Shown here: piece after piece, positions 34,247 to 46,200 of the stretch
Position numbering within the stretch: position 1 is the first letter of the stretch
Layout: every line of letters begins with the position of its first letter
From: Atrina japonica
Lineage: Eukaryota; Mollusca; Bivalvia; Pterioida; Pinnidae
Direction of reading: 5' to 3'
NCBI GenBank assembly: GCA_030159075.1
Contig: BROG01000810.1
Coordinates: 236,159-300,158 of the forward strand
Length of the DNA stretch: 64,000 nt
Program-made: the position numbers and the translations under genes
Notes under the pieces: model-generated
The model's database searches: none
What the model was told of the DNA's origin: nothing
What the model saw: the letters and a program-made list of their open reading frames with translations, nothing else

Positions 34247-37200
34247 GTTAGTTTTGAATGTAATTCTGTAATGGTACTTTGTCTTTAGTTTGTTTTAATA
34301 AAAATATTAGAAAATACCTATCAGAGCCACAGGCAGAAAACTTTCTGACGTTCATGTACGTTCTCTGTTTGCTTTGTACCCATGGCCTGAATCTTGATAT
34401 TTTACCTAGAGCTAAAATCTTGTTGTAAAATGGGAGATAATTTTGATTAAAATAACTGTTCAAATATTTTATTAGCAGAGTGATTCATAATTATTGTTTG
34501 TGTACTAGTATAATGTATGTTAAATTAAGATTTCTCTTTCATACCTCAAATGTAATAGAAAATATTTCATTTTCATTGACTATCATAGTCGGCGGTTTCA
34601 TATCCTTCGTACTGGTGAAAAAAAATAACAAGTACGCCAAAAACTGATAAGTGAACCTTTCACATTAACCACTGCTGAATAGAACGGGAACAAATCATTT
34701 CTTCATTGTGTTTCAGGCTCACAAAAAGTGTTAAACCAATGATGCGAACAGATAATCGCCATGTTGAAAACCTTGGTGAGAAATGTCGACCTTCAAATAT
34801 CGCTCTCATGTACAATAATCTGGAAAGCCAGGAATGGGTAGACGCAAAAGAATCGTTAGAGGACGAAACTGATTTTGAAGAAGAGGACATAGCACAATTC
34901 CTTTGTGCATGCGTAATGGTAAGTAATATTTGTTACGAATAAGAGGTATACAGTAAAATTTGCTTTTGAGACCTTCTGTGTATAAAGATCACCTGGTCAT
35001 ACAGACTGTTTTTTGCTATCCCCAATAGTAACATTTGTGTACAAATCAACCTCTGTATAAAGACCACCTCCTTATAAAGACTGGTTTTGTTGTGTCCGTA
35101 AGAGGGTCTTTATCTACAAGTTTCATTGTATTTGTTTAAGTTCAGTTAACTTTGTTGGAGAGAATATTTTCCTCGGTAAACGAAGAAGACTGACCTCTTA
35201 CAACGTGGTTGATCCCAGGAGCATAGAGTATAGTAGGTTTTCATAAATTATAAAATCAACATTTATGTTTTACTAGAGATGTACATATGACTTATCTAGC
35301 TTATCTATAATGTCACGTGATAATCCGAACTTGGTCATCATAACGGGTATCTGTTGCTAGTCTTTATAGAAATATCCTTAATGATACGATATAATACACT
35401 TAGTAAATCCTGTTACACAAAATTTAGCTTTCCCATAAAACATATTCCAGTGTCATTGGCAAGAACTCTAACCACCCGTCAATGTACATATTACACTTTC
35501 TGTAATCTTTCTCCTTTAAGACTGAGTAAACCATTCGGTTTTCTGTTGATACATCAAGGGGTAAAGCTTCCTGATATCTACATGTATTTGAGGTTTTTTT
35601 CCTCTTATGTAAAATCAATCTGAAAGGCCATACTTTCATCACATGACTTTTTTTTATATATCTCTATGACTATAACAGGTAATGCAAACAAAGACCTGTA
35701 TTAATTAAACATTCATACAGATGTTCTATAAAACAAGAGTTTTGTAAACATGCCAGTACTTAGTCCGACCTCAGCATGTCTGGCGGAATGGGTGGATGTT
35801 TGTTCCAAGTTTAAACCTAAATATTTATCAAATTACCTAATCAATTATGTGCATATTTTGATTTACATTTCATTTATTTTTAAGACTGCGTTTCACACAA
35901 GCAAAGAAGTATATGATTCATTAAAGGCAACGATAGCTGAACTAATCAGAAAGCCAACTCTTGCAGTAAGTACAACTTGAATGTCCAGATCAGGCTTTCA
36001 TGATATATGTAATAGGAACAGTGATAAATATGGCTATTTTGATATATTACTATAAGACCACTATTGTAAATACTTGCATTAACCTGCTTAGATAATGCAT
36101 TTCACCTTATGTGGTCAGACCATTTGTCATTTTAAAAGCAGGTGTGTTTCTGGGCCCTCGGTCACCAAATGTAATAGATACTCAAGCCCAACTTCTATCT
36201 TATAACTGCATCTGGGTGTGACCAAATAAGAACATAAACAATAATTGGTCAATTTATTGTTTTTCTTTAAAAATAACTTTTAAAAAATGCCTAGAGTATG
36301 GAATTAAAGATTTGAGTATGTAATAAAAATTTCATATAAATTCTGAAGTTTTATTCAAATGATATTCAAAATTAATTTTCATCGTCACATTTAATTGGAT
36401 GATCAGAATTTATATGAAATTTTTATTACATACTGAAATCTTTAATTCCGTACTCTAGGTATTATTTAATTATTTTTAAAGAAAAACAATAAATTGACCA
36501 ATTATTATTTATGTACTTATTCGGTCACACCCAGATGCAGTTATAAGACCTATAGGTTGTATATATATACAAACATTCTAAAGATGCAGCATAAATTCTG
36601 TGATTTCATCTTAAAACCAGTCAGGTGAGCTTAGGTATCGAGTAAATTTGGTAACTTTGGGCCGTGGCGAACTTGAGTTTTGAGCACATTTGATGACTTG
36701 GGCCCTGGTGAGTTTTGGTCCTGGTAAACTTGAGTATTAGATATACAGTCTAACGCCGATTATCCGGACTGAATGGTAGACACATAAAAAGTCCAGAAAA
36801 TCGGTCAACCGGATGATCGATCATATTGTTGAAGTCCGTATATCGCAAATTTAGATAGTGTTAAGTTGGTCATTCTCTGTGATCATGTCACTGAAGAAAC
36901 ATCGATGTTTTCACGGGCATGTTGTTATTTTTGATGATTTAAAGTAAAAACAGCGATTTATAAAGCCTCTACTGGTAAAATATAGACCTAACATGTGTGT
37001 ATGTATGAAAAAACACGATTTCACTTCATATTAAATTGCATGACTGAAATTACGTGTAGAGCTAGATCCTTATGTAGCCTATTTAATGTCATTAATTTTA
37101 CACCTACAGATGTTCTCCCGTTAATAGGAATGGGAAAATCACGTAGGTGCTAGCTCATTGACATTATTTTAAGCCCTAAAAGTCACTGTGATTTGAAGAA

Positions 37201-40200
37201 ATCTGACACTTTGGTCTGTTGCAAACTCCTTCGAGTCTTGACCTAGATTTCCATAGCATAAGGCCCGATAAGGGGCGCCTGTACCACTTTGCTTTAATCA
37301 TAATCAAATTCCTTTTAAAGCTATTATTTTTTCTAGCCGTCAATATCTTAATTTTGTACTTGACAAATCAAGTTTAAACAAGTTGCACAGGTGAAAAAAT
37401 TTAATTTTCCATGACTTGGTAGTGTCATTATTGTGAACTTTTTTTTACATGTCCTCCCGTATCCACCCCCCCCGATTTTTAACAACTTGTGGACAATCGG
37501 TAACACATGCTTCGCTTGCGTTTACCCATAGGACTAATAAAGTTGAAAACAAAATAAGGAGTGTGAAACTGATATTGTATATCGGTAAGAAATATTATTT
37601 AATGATTGAATCTTCTTTACGGACGCTTGTTACGACACTTGCGACCGTCAATGTTGAAGTAGCCTATTAATATGTCGGCTGTTTTTGAAGGTCTTAGTTT
37701 TATCTCAGATCCCCTACAAAGGCTAAAACAACTCAATTATTTAAAACAATAAACAGAATGACTGGTTTTCTGATGCTATTTCAATACTTACAAGACATTT
37801 TGTGAAACTTTTGTCAGTGAATTTACAGAATGCACGTTACGATTTTTACCTTGGTAAAAGTATTGGGGGACATGGCATTTGTCCGTATGAGCGAAAAATC
37901 CTGATAATCGGCGTCCGGACAATCAGCTTTAGACTGTATTTCGTTTGTTTGTTTGTTTATTGCTGTTTAACGTCCCACTCAAGAATATTTCACTCATATG
38001 GAGACATCACCAAATGCCGGTGAAGGGCTTGAAATTTTGGCCAATGCTTGGCACTTATGGCCATTGAGCAGTGAGGGTTCTTTAACGTGCCGACACCTAC
38101 TGTGACACGGGACCTCGGTTTTTACTGTATCACCCGAAGGACAGGAAACCAACCTGCCGCCGACTGGACTCAAACTCACGATCTAGAGTCGAGCGCGCTA
38201 CCGACTGAGCTAGGCCGGCTCATATATTTGGTAATTTTGTGTCCTGGCCGCAGCACCATAAACTTGAGAATTTACTCAAGTCTGAGAATATTCTCAGCTT
38301 GGCCTGCTCAGCCAATCACATTTCAGGATTTGTCAAAGTTGAGTAATTTTTTTTACTTAAGTAATTCTTAACATTTATGGTGCCAGAACCTGGTGAACTT
38401 GTGTATTGAGTAAACTTGGGTCCTGGTGAGCTTAAGTATTGAGTAAATATGGGAACTTTGGGACCTGGTGAGCTCGAGTTTTTAATGAATGTGGTGAGTT
38501 TTGGCCCAAATCTGGTTTCTCTGAGATTTCTTTAAAACACGTGACTTTCTTTGTCATGTACTTGGTGTCATGTACTATCATCAACCCCTGTGGTAACACT
38601 TAGACTCAATAAATAGTAATGTCAGTTATCATAATTCAGGAGTGCATATTGCATGTAAAATTATTTAAACATTTTGATTCTAGATTATACTACCCGACTT
38701 TTTACAATAAACACAACAATTCCTTGAAATGGGTAGGTCCAAATGTGCCCTCGGTGTCGTTGAGCTAATCAATAACTGCTGCATAGATCTATATAATTGT
38801 GTCAGTTTATAATCTTCACTTTAATATGTATATTTTTTTCTGTGATAATTCACTTATATAAATTGTCAATAGGTAAGTGAGTCATTACTGGGACAGAAAA
38901 ATGGAAAGACAAAGTTGCCAGAGGATATGACTGATAGTATAGGACAGCAGCTAAGACAACATTTTGATGAAGTTGACTGTGACGTCATGGTGGCTGTATG
39001 TATATTGAGATAAGGAACAACATAAATTGTATCCTCTTAATATTGTATCCTCGACACTGATATAATTGAAGTTCCAGGGTGTAACGAGAAAGATTCCAAC
39101 CAATAAACAACTAAGATTGAAATTACAATTAATAAATTTATTAATAAACAAAAACTTAATAAAATTATATCAATGATCCGCACCCAAAACAAAGATAAAC
39201 AAAAATATAATAAAAAAAAAATTCACAAACAAACACACAAGAATATTATCAATGATCCACCACATGCCAAAAGCCAAAGACTTAAAAAAAAATATACAAA
39301 TTCCGAAACAAAAAATGGACTCGAATCACGACCTTAGTCACTAACTTTGTTTGAATTTCACAATGAAATAAACAATAACACTTTGAAACTTGAGATCAAT
39401 CACAAATAGCGACAATACAAAAACAGAGCCAGTGAAATTTGAGATCATAATACTAAAAAAAATCAACCACACTGAAACTTGGGAGCAATAATACGTCACC
39501 CACAAAAACTTCAGCAATTACGGTGAAGGGAAACTTGAAATCACTCACTAGCAATAATACCTAAAAAAATTTTGGCCTATGCTAAAAAAATCAACCACAC
39601 TGAAACTTGAGATCAATCACAAATAGCAATAATACTAAAAAATACTGAAACTTGAGATCAATCACATCAACTACACTGAGCAGCAATGATACAAAAAAAA
39701 AAAAAGCGAAATTTTCCTTAACGTACCCGACATCCTACTAAGATTGACACGGATAAACCTCTGAACAATAGAAATGTTTTTATAAATGTTAAAAAAAACT
39801 ATCATTGTTTCGATCACTTCCGGTACACACAGTCTGAATATACAAACCGGGGTAACCTCCATAAGTTTCTCGCGCCTGTGTGAGCAAGCTGAAAAGACCT
39901 CGACTTATTGCCGAACTCGTATCTGTTTATTGCCTCACGATCAATTGACAGTCTTAGTTTTAGTGGAGTTTGCGGGCTCATGGTACATCGACTGCTCTCC
40001 TTTTTCCAAGAACCACGGTCGATTTCCCTGTCAATTTGTGACCCCGTTTGTTATTTATCACAATGAAATAAACGATAAGGTAAAACTAACCGCACTGCAG
40101 GTGCTACCAAAAGTGTAGTAAATATCATAAGTAAACCACACATGCACAACGATCTACCGAGCTTGACCGATCCGCCCGAGAGATCTATTACTATCACGAA

Positions 40201-43200
40201 CCGTTATTAGATCTCCCGATTCCTGACGATTTTAAAAAAAAATATTTAAAACCCAAACGTGTCTACAGCCAGCCATCGTTGACAGAATTTGAGATCATGA
40301 AACCATACTATAAAAAAATCAACCACACTGAAACTTGAGGGTTGCAAAACGGCGAAATCATCATCAATCAAATATCCGTTCAGTACAAATAATACTAATT
40401 TTACATCAAAACTGCAAGAGTACAAATAACGAGGTGTCTTAGACGATCATAGTCGTACTAATAAGCGACAACCGGTAACAAAAGACCTCGCGAAGAAGAG
40501 AAGTATCCACGATTAAAAACGACGACGTCACGTGTCTGAAATCACGGCGGTGGCCACAAATAGCATTCCCATACGGTTTACCTACAAAAAAAATCAACCA
40601 CGGTTGTACTGGAAGACGTGAAAACGTTTTGCCGATCACTGCACAAATGGAGCAATAGATCATCTAACGACCGAAAAGTGACAACGCACTACTGTACAAG
40701 AATAAAAAACTTGACGTGATCACTGTCACACAAATCACAGATGTCCGCAATAACGTGGTTTGTTCAATCGTTCAGAAATCGTATGCGGTAAAAAATACGT
40801 CACGCACCATCGGCCGAGTGCAAAAAAAAGAAACCCACAGTTGTAAAACGCGGACGACAGAGTATTAATTTTACGACATAGAAGAAACTTAGACGAGTTC
40901 TGCAAGTTTGTGTTGGATCAAAAAGTGGGTACGTTCATCGCCCACAATGCCAAAGCGTATGACGCGCAGTTTTTGTTAAAGTATCTATTGTATTTACAAC
41001 GGTACGAAGATCATGTACATGGAAGTCGGTTGTGTTCGCTTTATCGATTCCATAAATTTTGTCCAATCCGCTCTGGCGGAATTTCCGAAGACGTTTGGTA
41101 TAACCACATTAAATCTAGTAAAAAAACACTACGGTGTCGATTACATGAGCAAACGCAACAGGGAAGAGTTTTTAAAAGTGGTACTGAGGGAGTACTGCAC
41201 GTCCGACGTCGACATATTGAAACTCGAGATCCATAACGATAACGTCGTTCGCAATCGACACGCGTTGAACGGCGGCGAGGTGACTCACACTACTGCGAAG
41301 ACACACGGTTTACGAATTTCAAGGATGTTTCTGGCACGGGTGTAAAAAGTGTTACGCTCGAAACACCGTCAATAACAAGAACCAATTCCGAGATGGACAC
41401 GCTCAGAAAACGAACCCCTCCGCGAAAAACGAGAAGATACGAAAAAACGCCGTTAGACCCGCGAGATGCCTTTTTCGCGCGGTAGGACCAACGACCAAAC
41501 GATTCGACGGTAGAGAAAAGGGACGATACGTCGACTTTGTCAGTCTGTACCCGACGGTCCAGTTTTATAAGACCTACCCTGTCGGTCACCCCACCAAAAT
41601 AGTTAATCCCGAGCGCGTCGATCGAACTTGGACGGGGTTCGTCAAATGTAAACAATTGCCGAAAAAGACGTGGTGTACTCCCGAGCTATTCAAGGCCCGA
41701 AGTTTGGGATTTTCTCTACACCACCGAGGACGCGGACCTCTTTAGAACGTCAAGAAGTTTATGAAGAAACACCACTTACGAGTCGGAAGAACGTTATAAA
41801 GACATACAGAGAACGTTTGGGGATCGACTTGGGTGAAATAGAGTATAATCCCGGAGCCATCTCTAAATTACAAGTTTAATGAAACAGACCGAATACGTGA
41901 GCGAAATACAAACAACGACAACTTACGATCTCAAATTCAGTCCAAGAACGTATAACGTGTTGGGACAGAGTAGCGTGTGGTACGTCGAAAATCAAACGGA
42001 CGATGGTGAATAGTCTGAATTACGAAAATTTCTCTACTCGAGAAAACATGATGATAAACGGGTGATGAAGGACGGGTACGACACGTTACCCTACGGGTAT
42101 TAAAAAATTTATTATTATTAATAAATTTTTTTTAATCGACGACGACCAATAATTCTTCTCGGACGAACGTTCTCTGAGGCGCCGGTTCCTTGAGCTGATA
42201 CAGGCCTTGCATTCTGAAATGCCTGTCTAAAGTCTTCCAATTCGCCCCGGTTGATATAGATTGATGGACGGTTCAACTCCGGCAATTGTTTCGCCCATTC
42301 TCTGTTTCTGTCTTTGGTTTTCATCTCTCTCGAACAATCGTTCGAGAAATGAATTCGCGGCCGGGGTCGTTCAGACGCCGTTTCGGCCACCTCTCGACTG
42401 TCTTTGGTCGTCAGCGGTTCCGCTTCTTTGTAGCGCGTGCCCATAACGTCAGTGTACGTTTTCCCGTTAAAAAATCTTCTTGGGGGCGGTAGGTAGATTT
42501 GCCAACGTCTTGTTTTTCAGGAATTCCAACGCTTCCTTCTCGCTGACTGGCCGCTTTGGCCAAATTTCCCGATCATTAGTTCCCACGATCATGGCGGCAT
42601 CCACTTCTTTGTAGGTGTACAGGGAATGTCCTTCTTTCCTGAGTCTTTCGTTGAGAAAATCTAATCGCTTCGTGCGTTCCGATCCCGAGAAGGCGAGTCG
42701 CGATCGTTGCCATTTTTTTTTAAATAGAATTTTTAGTTTATTTCATGATATCGGCGGGGATGATACCCTTCTTGACCAGCATGTCTTTGGTGTACACAAC
42801 TTTCTTGGAAACTTGCGCGTACAACGTGGCGATTCCCGTCACGACGGCCGCGTGATATGCGGTGTTGGATTATTATTTTATCGGATTTTCTGTTCATCCT
42901 GAAGAGCATGGGTTGGTTGTCGTCCTCGTCGTCGTCCGCCTTAAAGTAGGCGTCGTCTTTTTCTATTCCGACAAACAGCTTTAGCTTCCACTACTTGTGC
43001 GATCATGTAAACGAATAGACTCGTGGCGAGGATTCCCGACGCCATAAACATCGACGTGTCCATGAACGTTCTCAGTGTCACGTTAATACATTTTTATAGT
43101 GAAAAGATTTTTATTTAATACATTTCGTGGGGATTGGATTTGGAGACTTCTTCTTCTCTTTAGGCGACCGCTAGGGCCATCCTGGCCATTAGCATTGCCA

Positions 43201-46200
43201 TTAGCATTGCCATCCTGGCCATTAGCATTGCCATTAGCATTGCTGTCCTGGTCACCTCTTTTGCGCTCCCTTCTTCCCCGCTTCTTGACGTTTTCGGCGT
43301 TAGGAGTTCTTCCGGATTCATCCAGTTATATTTCCATAAGTTTCTCGCGTGAAAATCTTCGCTCAGTTCTTCGAAGATTCCTCTGTCGTGAGCAAGCTAA
43401 GTGTAGTATGAAAAGACCTCGATCTCGTAGATAACCTATCTTATTGCCAACGTTAGTATTGCGTATCTGTTTATTGCCGGTCCCCGTCTTTTATGATCGA
43501 TCGACATCATCATACGGTCGATTCTTTGACAGTTTGTATCGTTTTTTCTCCGACTTAGTTTTAGTCGGCCGGAGTCTCTTTGAACTTTCACCTGTTAGAT
43601 CCTTCACGAGGAAGCTCATGGTGACCTATGGATTGCCATCGCATTTAAATTTCATAGTATAATTTTTGTCCGTGCGTAAACTTTTCGCGACATTTTCGAC
43701 TCACGTCTTCTCTAGAAACATGATCTTTTGGGCGTTCAACGTTCTAAACGTTTTAATCCGAATAAGAAGAGTAAAACCTGGCATAAACGTATCACCCATG
43801 TGACAAAGTCGCAGATAAAGTTTGCGAATGTCAAAAAAAGGGATTGTACCAATAGGGTAGCATTCACCACCCTTGAAAAAAGGGACACAATAAGGATAGC
43901 ACCAAAACTGCGGCGGAAAAGTAGTATCGGTTTCCCAAGGAAGAAAACCGATTATTATAAGACTTCAATCTACGGTTTTGTAATGCAATGATGGATTTAA
44001 GTCAATATCTATAACGTATTGCGAACGATAAGTTTAACATCTGTCCAGTAATAAATGGAACCACTAGATGGATTTCTTCAGGCCGCTTCAGTGACACAGG
44101 GTACAATTGTATTACAAATTCTTTAAACTTCTTGTGCACGGCCCGAAAACTGATCGATCTTTTTGTGTACAAAGAGTTTTTTTATATGAGAAAGATTTGT
44201 TTTGTTCACGGCGAATTATCTGAGCGGGACGATCTCGCCGGCCTTGGTCAGGTCCTGTTTTGACAAAATTTCAAGGGAATGACCGGGTCAACGGAGTCTT
44301 CCGTTTTTATTCACTTCGAATTAAAGGCGACGGTTTTTTGACCAACGCACCTAAGTAAATCAGGAGTTCTTCTTCCCTTTCCAAATGTGGTTAGAATTTC
44401 TTTTTGTAAAATATTCGACATTTTCGAATACTTCTCTAGAACCATTGGACCAATTTGACGTTGAACCAAACTTGACAGGAATCTTATAACCATGGAAAGC
44501 CGCATAAAGCGTTGCACCCGGCGTGATGAAAACCCCTTTTGACGTAGGCTACGTCTTTCTTGACGTGTCTCGGAAACATGGCTGTCGATATGGCTATAAA
44601 CTTAAAAAAAGAGAATAGCACGAATGAGTCAGCAGATATCTTTTTGGACGTCTTTTAATATGCAGCGGTGGTGTCCCATCTTCTGGCAGAACCCAAAATT
44701 GGACATGGGAAACGACCATCCAAAGATAGAAGAAAAATCCGTTACGACTCGAGCACTTAAAATGAGCAGTTGCAAGGGGACCAAAAATCGACACCTTCAT
44801 TATTTCATCCTGGGCTCGCAGGGGGAGACGAGGGCCTCGATTTGCCACGTTGGACGCCCAGAAAAACGTGTCAACCGACCGCTCGACCCTTACTGTCTGG
44901 AGTTATTCCATCCCCTGCCCAGCAACAGGGAGCTTCGCAAGAATCGGAGATCTTTCCCGACACCACGACACCCGGAACGAACGTCATGTTTTTCCCGTAG
45001 AGATCACATCACCACCTCCCGTAGAGGTTTTTTCAGACATTCAGAATCTTGAAAAGTATGATACGACGTAGAGTAAATCGCCGTCTTGCCGAGCGTCGAC
45101 AAGTGACTGAAGCAAAAATGTTCAGCTCGCAAAGATCTACAAAAAGACAATATGGCTGAAATTGTCGGGTCGCGGATTCTTTGACACTTATGAGCACGGA
45201 GTTATTTCACCTCCATCTTGGCTTTTGTGAATTTGCGAGCGACAACATGCGTTCCGTCTCATGTTTTGGGTCTAATTTTGACATCCTTATCTTGACAAAA
45301 GTCGATCGAAGTTAAAGGTTGCGTTTTGACCTTCGTATAGATAAAAGTGAAAGAAGCAAAAATGTTCCACAGCTTGCAACAGATCTACGAAAAAAGATCT
45401 TCAATAACTTCTGGTCCAGCAAAATTCATCAGGTCACCCCGTTTTGAAATGGAGCTATTGAATTACGGACCCTTTTAACCCTTCGGCGTAAAGGGTAAAC
45501 GACGGTTGTTTTCATGCTTTCATCGTCCCTGGATGTGTTGAAGTCGCCGTTTTGGACATTATCTCAAGAAAAGATTCGGGGAACACCGTTCAATAGTAAA
45601 TTCTTCGTCTAGCAAAAATTTTCATACAGAGCGACGCAAATGAGAGCAAAGATCTACAAAAAAGTCAATGCATTCCCCTGGCCGAACCCTTTTATCAAGC
45701 GGGGTTTCCAGGTTGCTTGACGGTAAAGCGATAAGTTATGATGAGAGTTAGGTTCCCCTTTTAAGTGATGATTTTTCATGTTTTGGAAGTTTTATTTTTT
45801 GACATTATCTTGAAAAGTGAAATTATAGGTAGAAGTGAGTCAAAACCATTTCGGTCTCTGGCTGGTGAAAGAAAACCAAAAAGCTTTCAGCGAACGTGCA
45901 GATCTACACAAAAATGTTACGGTCGTAGTCCGAAATTAAGTCAGGTCGTGGGGGCTCCTTATGAATACAGGAGTTATTTCCCTTTTTGTGAATGGATAGG
46001 AGAAGACGTTTTCATGTTTTTGCAAGACATGACACTTTTTTTTTTTTTTTTTTGCTATTGTCTTGAAAAGTATAATAGGTAGAGTAAAAGTGAAAAAACC
46101 AAAAATGTTCAGCTCTCAATAATTTACAAAAAAGTCAATAAGGCTGATATTGTCAGGAATATTTATCCCCCTTATGGTGGATTCGTTACATGAGTACACA

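Larger units (their letters stand above)
39850..45080. mobile_element. Polinton/Maverick (adintovirus-like) remnants, broken and rearranged
   Basis: Higher-GC sequence (frequent CG dinucleotides, unlike its AT-rich neighbours) with DNA polymerase B fragments on the plus strand, small compact frames, and oppositely oriented frames meeting at about 42,110. Polintons are 15-20 kb elements with protein-primed PolB, integrase, ATPase and capsid genes. Here only PolB motifs are recognisable. No integrase, packaging ATPase or capsid protein could be identified and no terminal inverted repeats were found. Many frames are interrupted. Edges are approximate. Confidence 0.72.

Noticed and set aside
42615..43434. 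Plus-strand ORFs at 42,615-42,902 and 43,099-43,434
   Set aside because: Leu/Pro/Arg-rich shadows of minus-strand frames with more natural composition.
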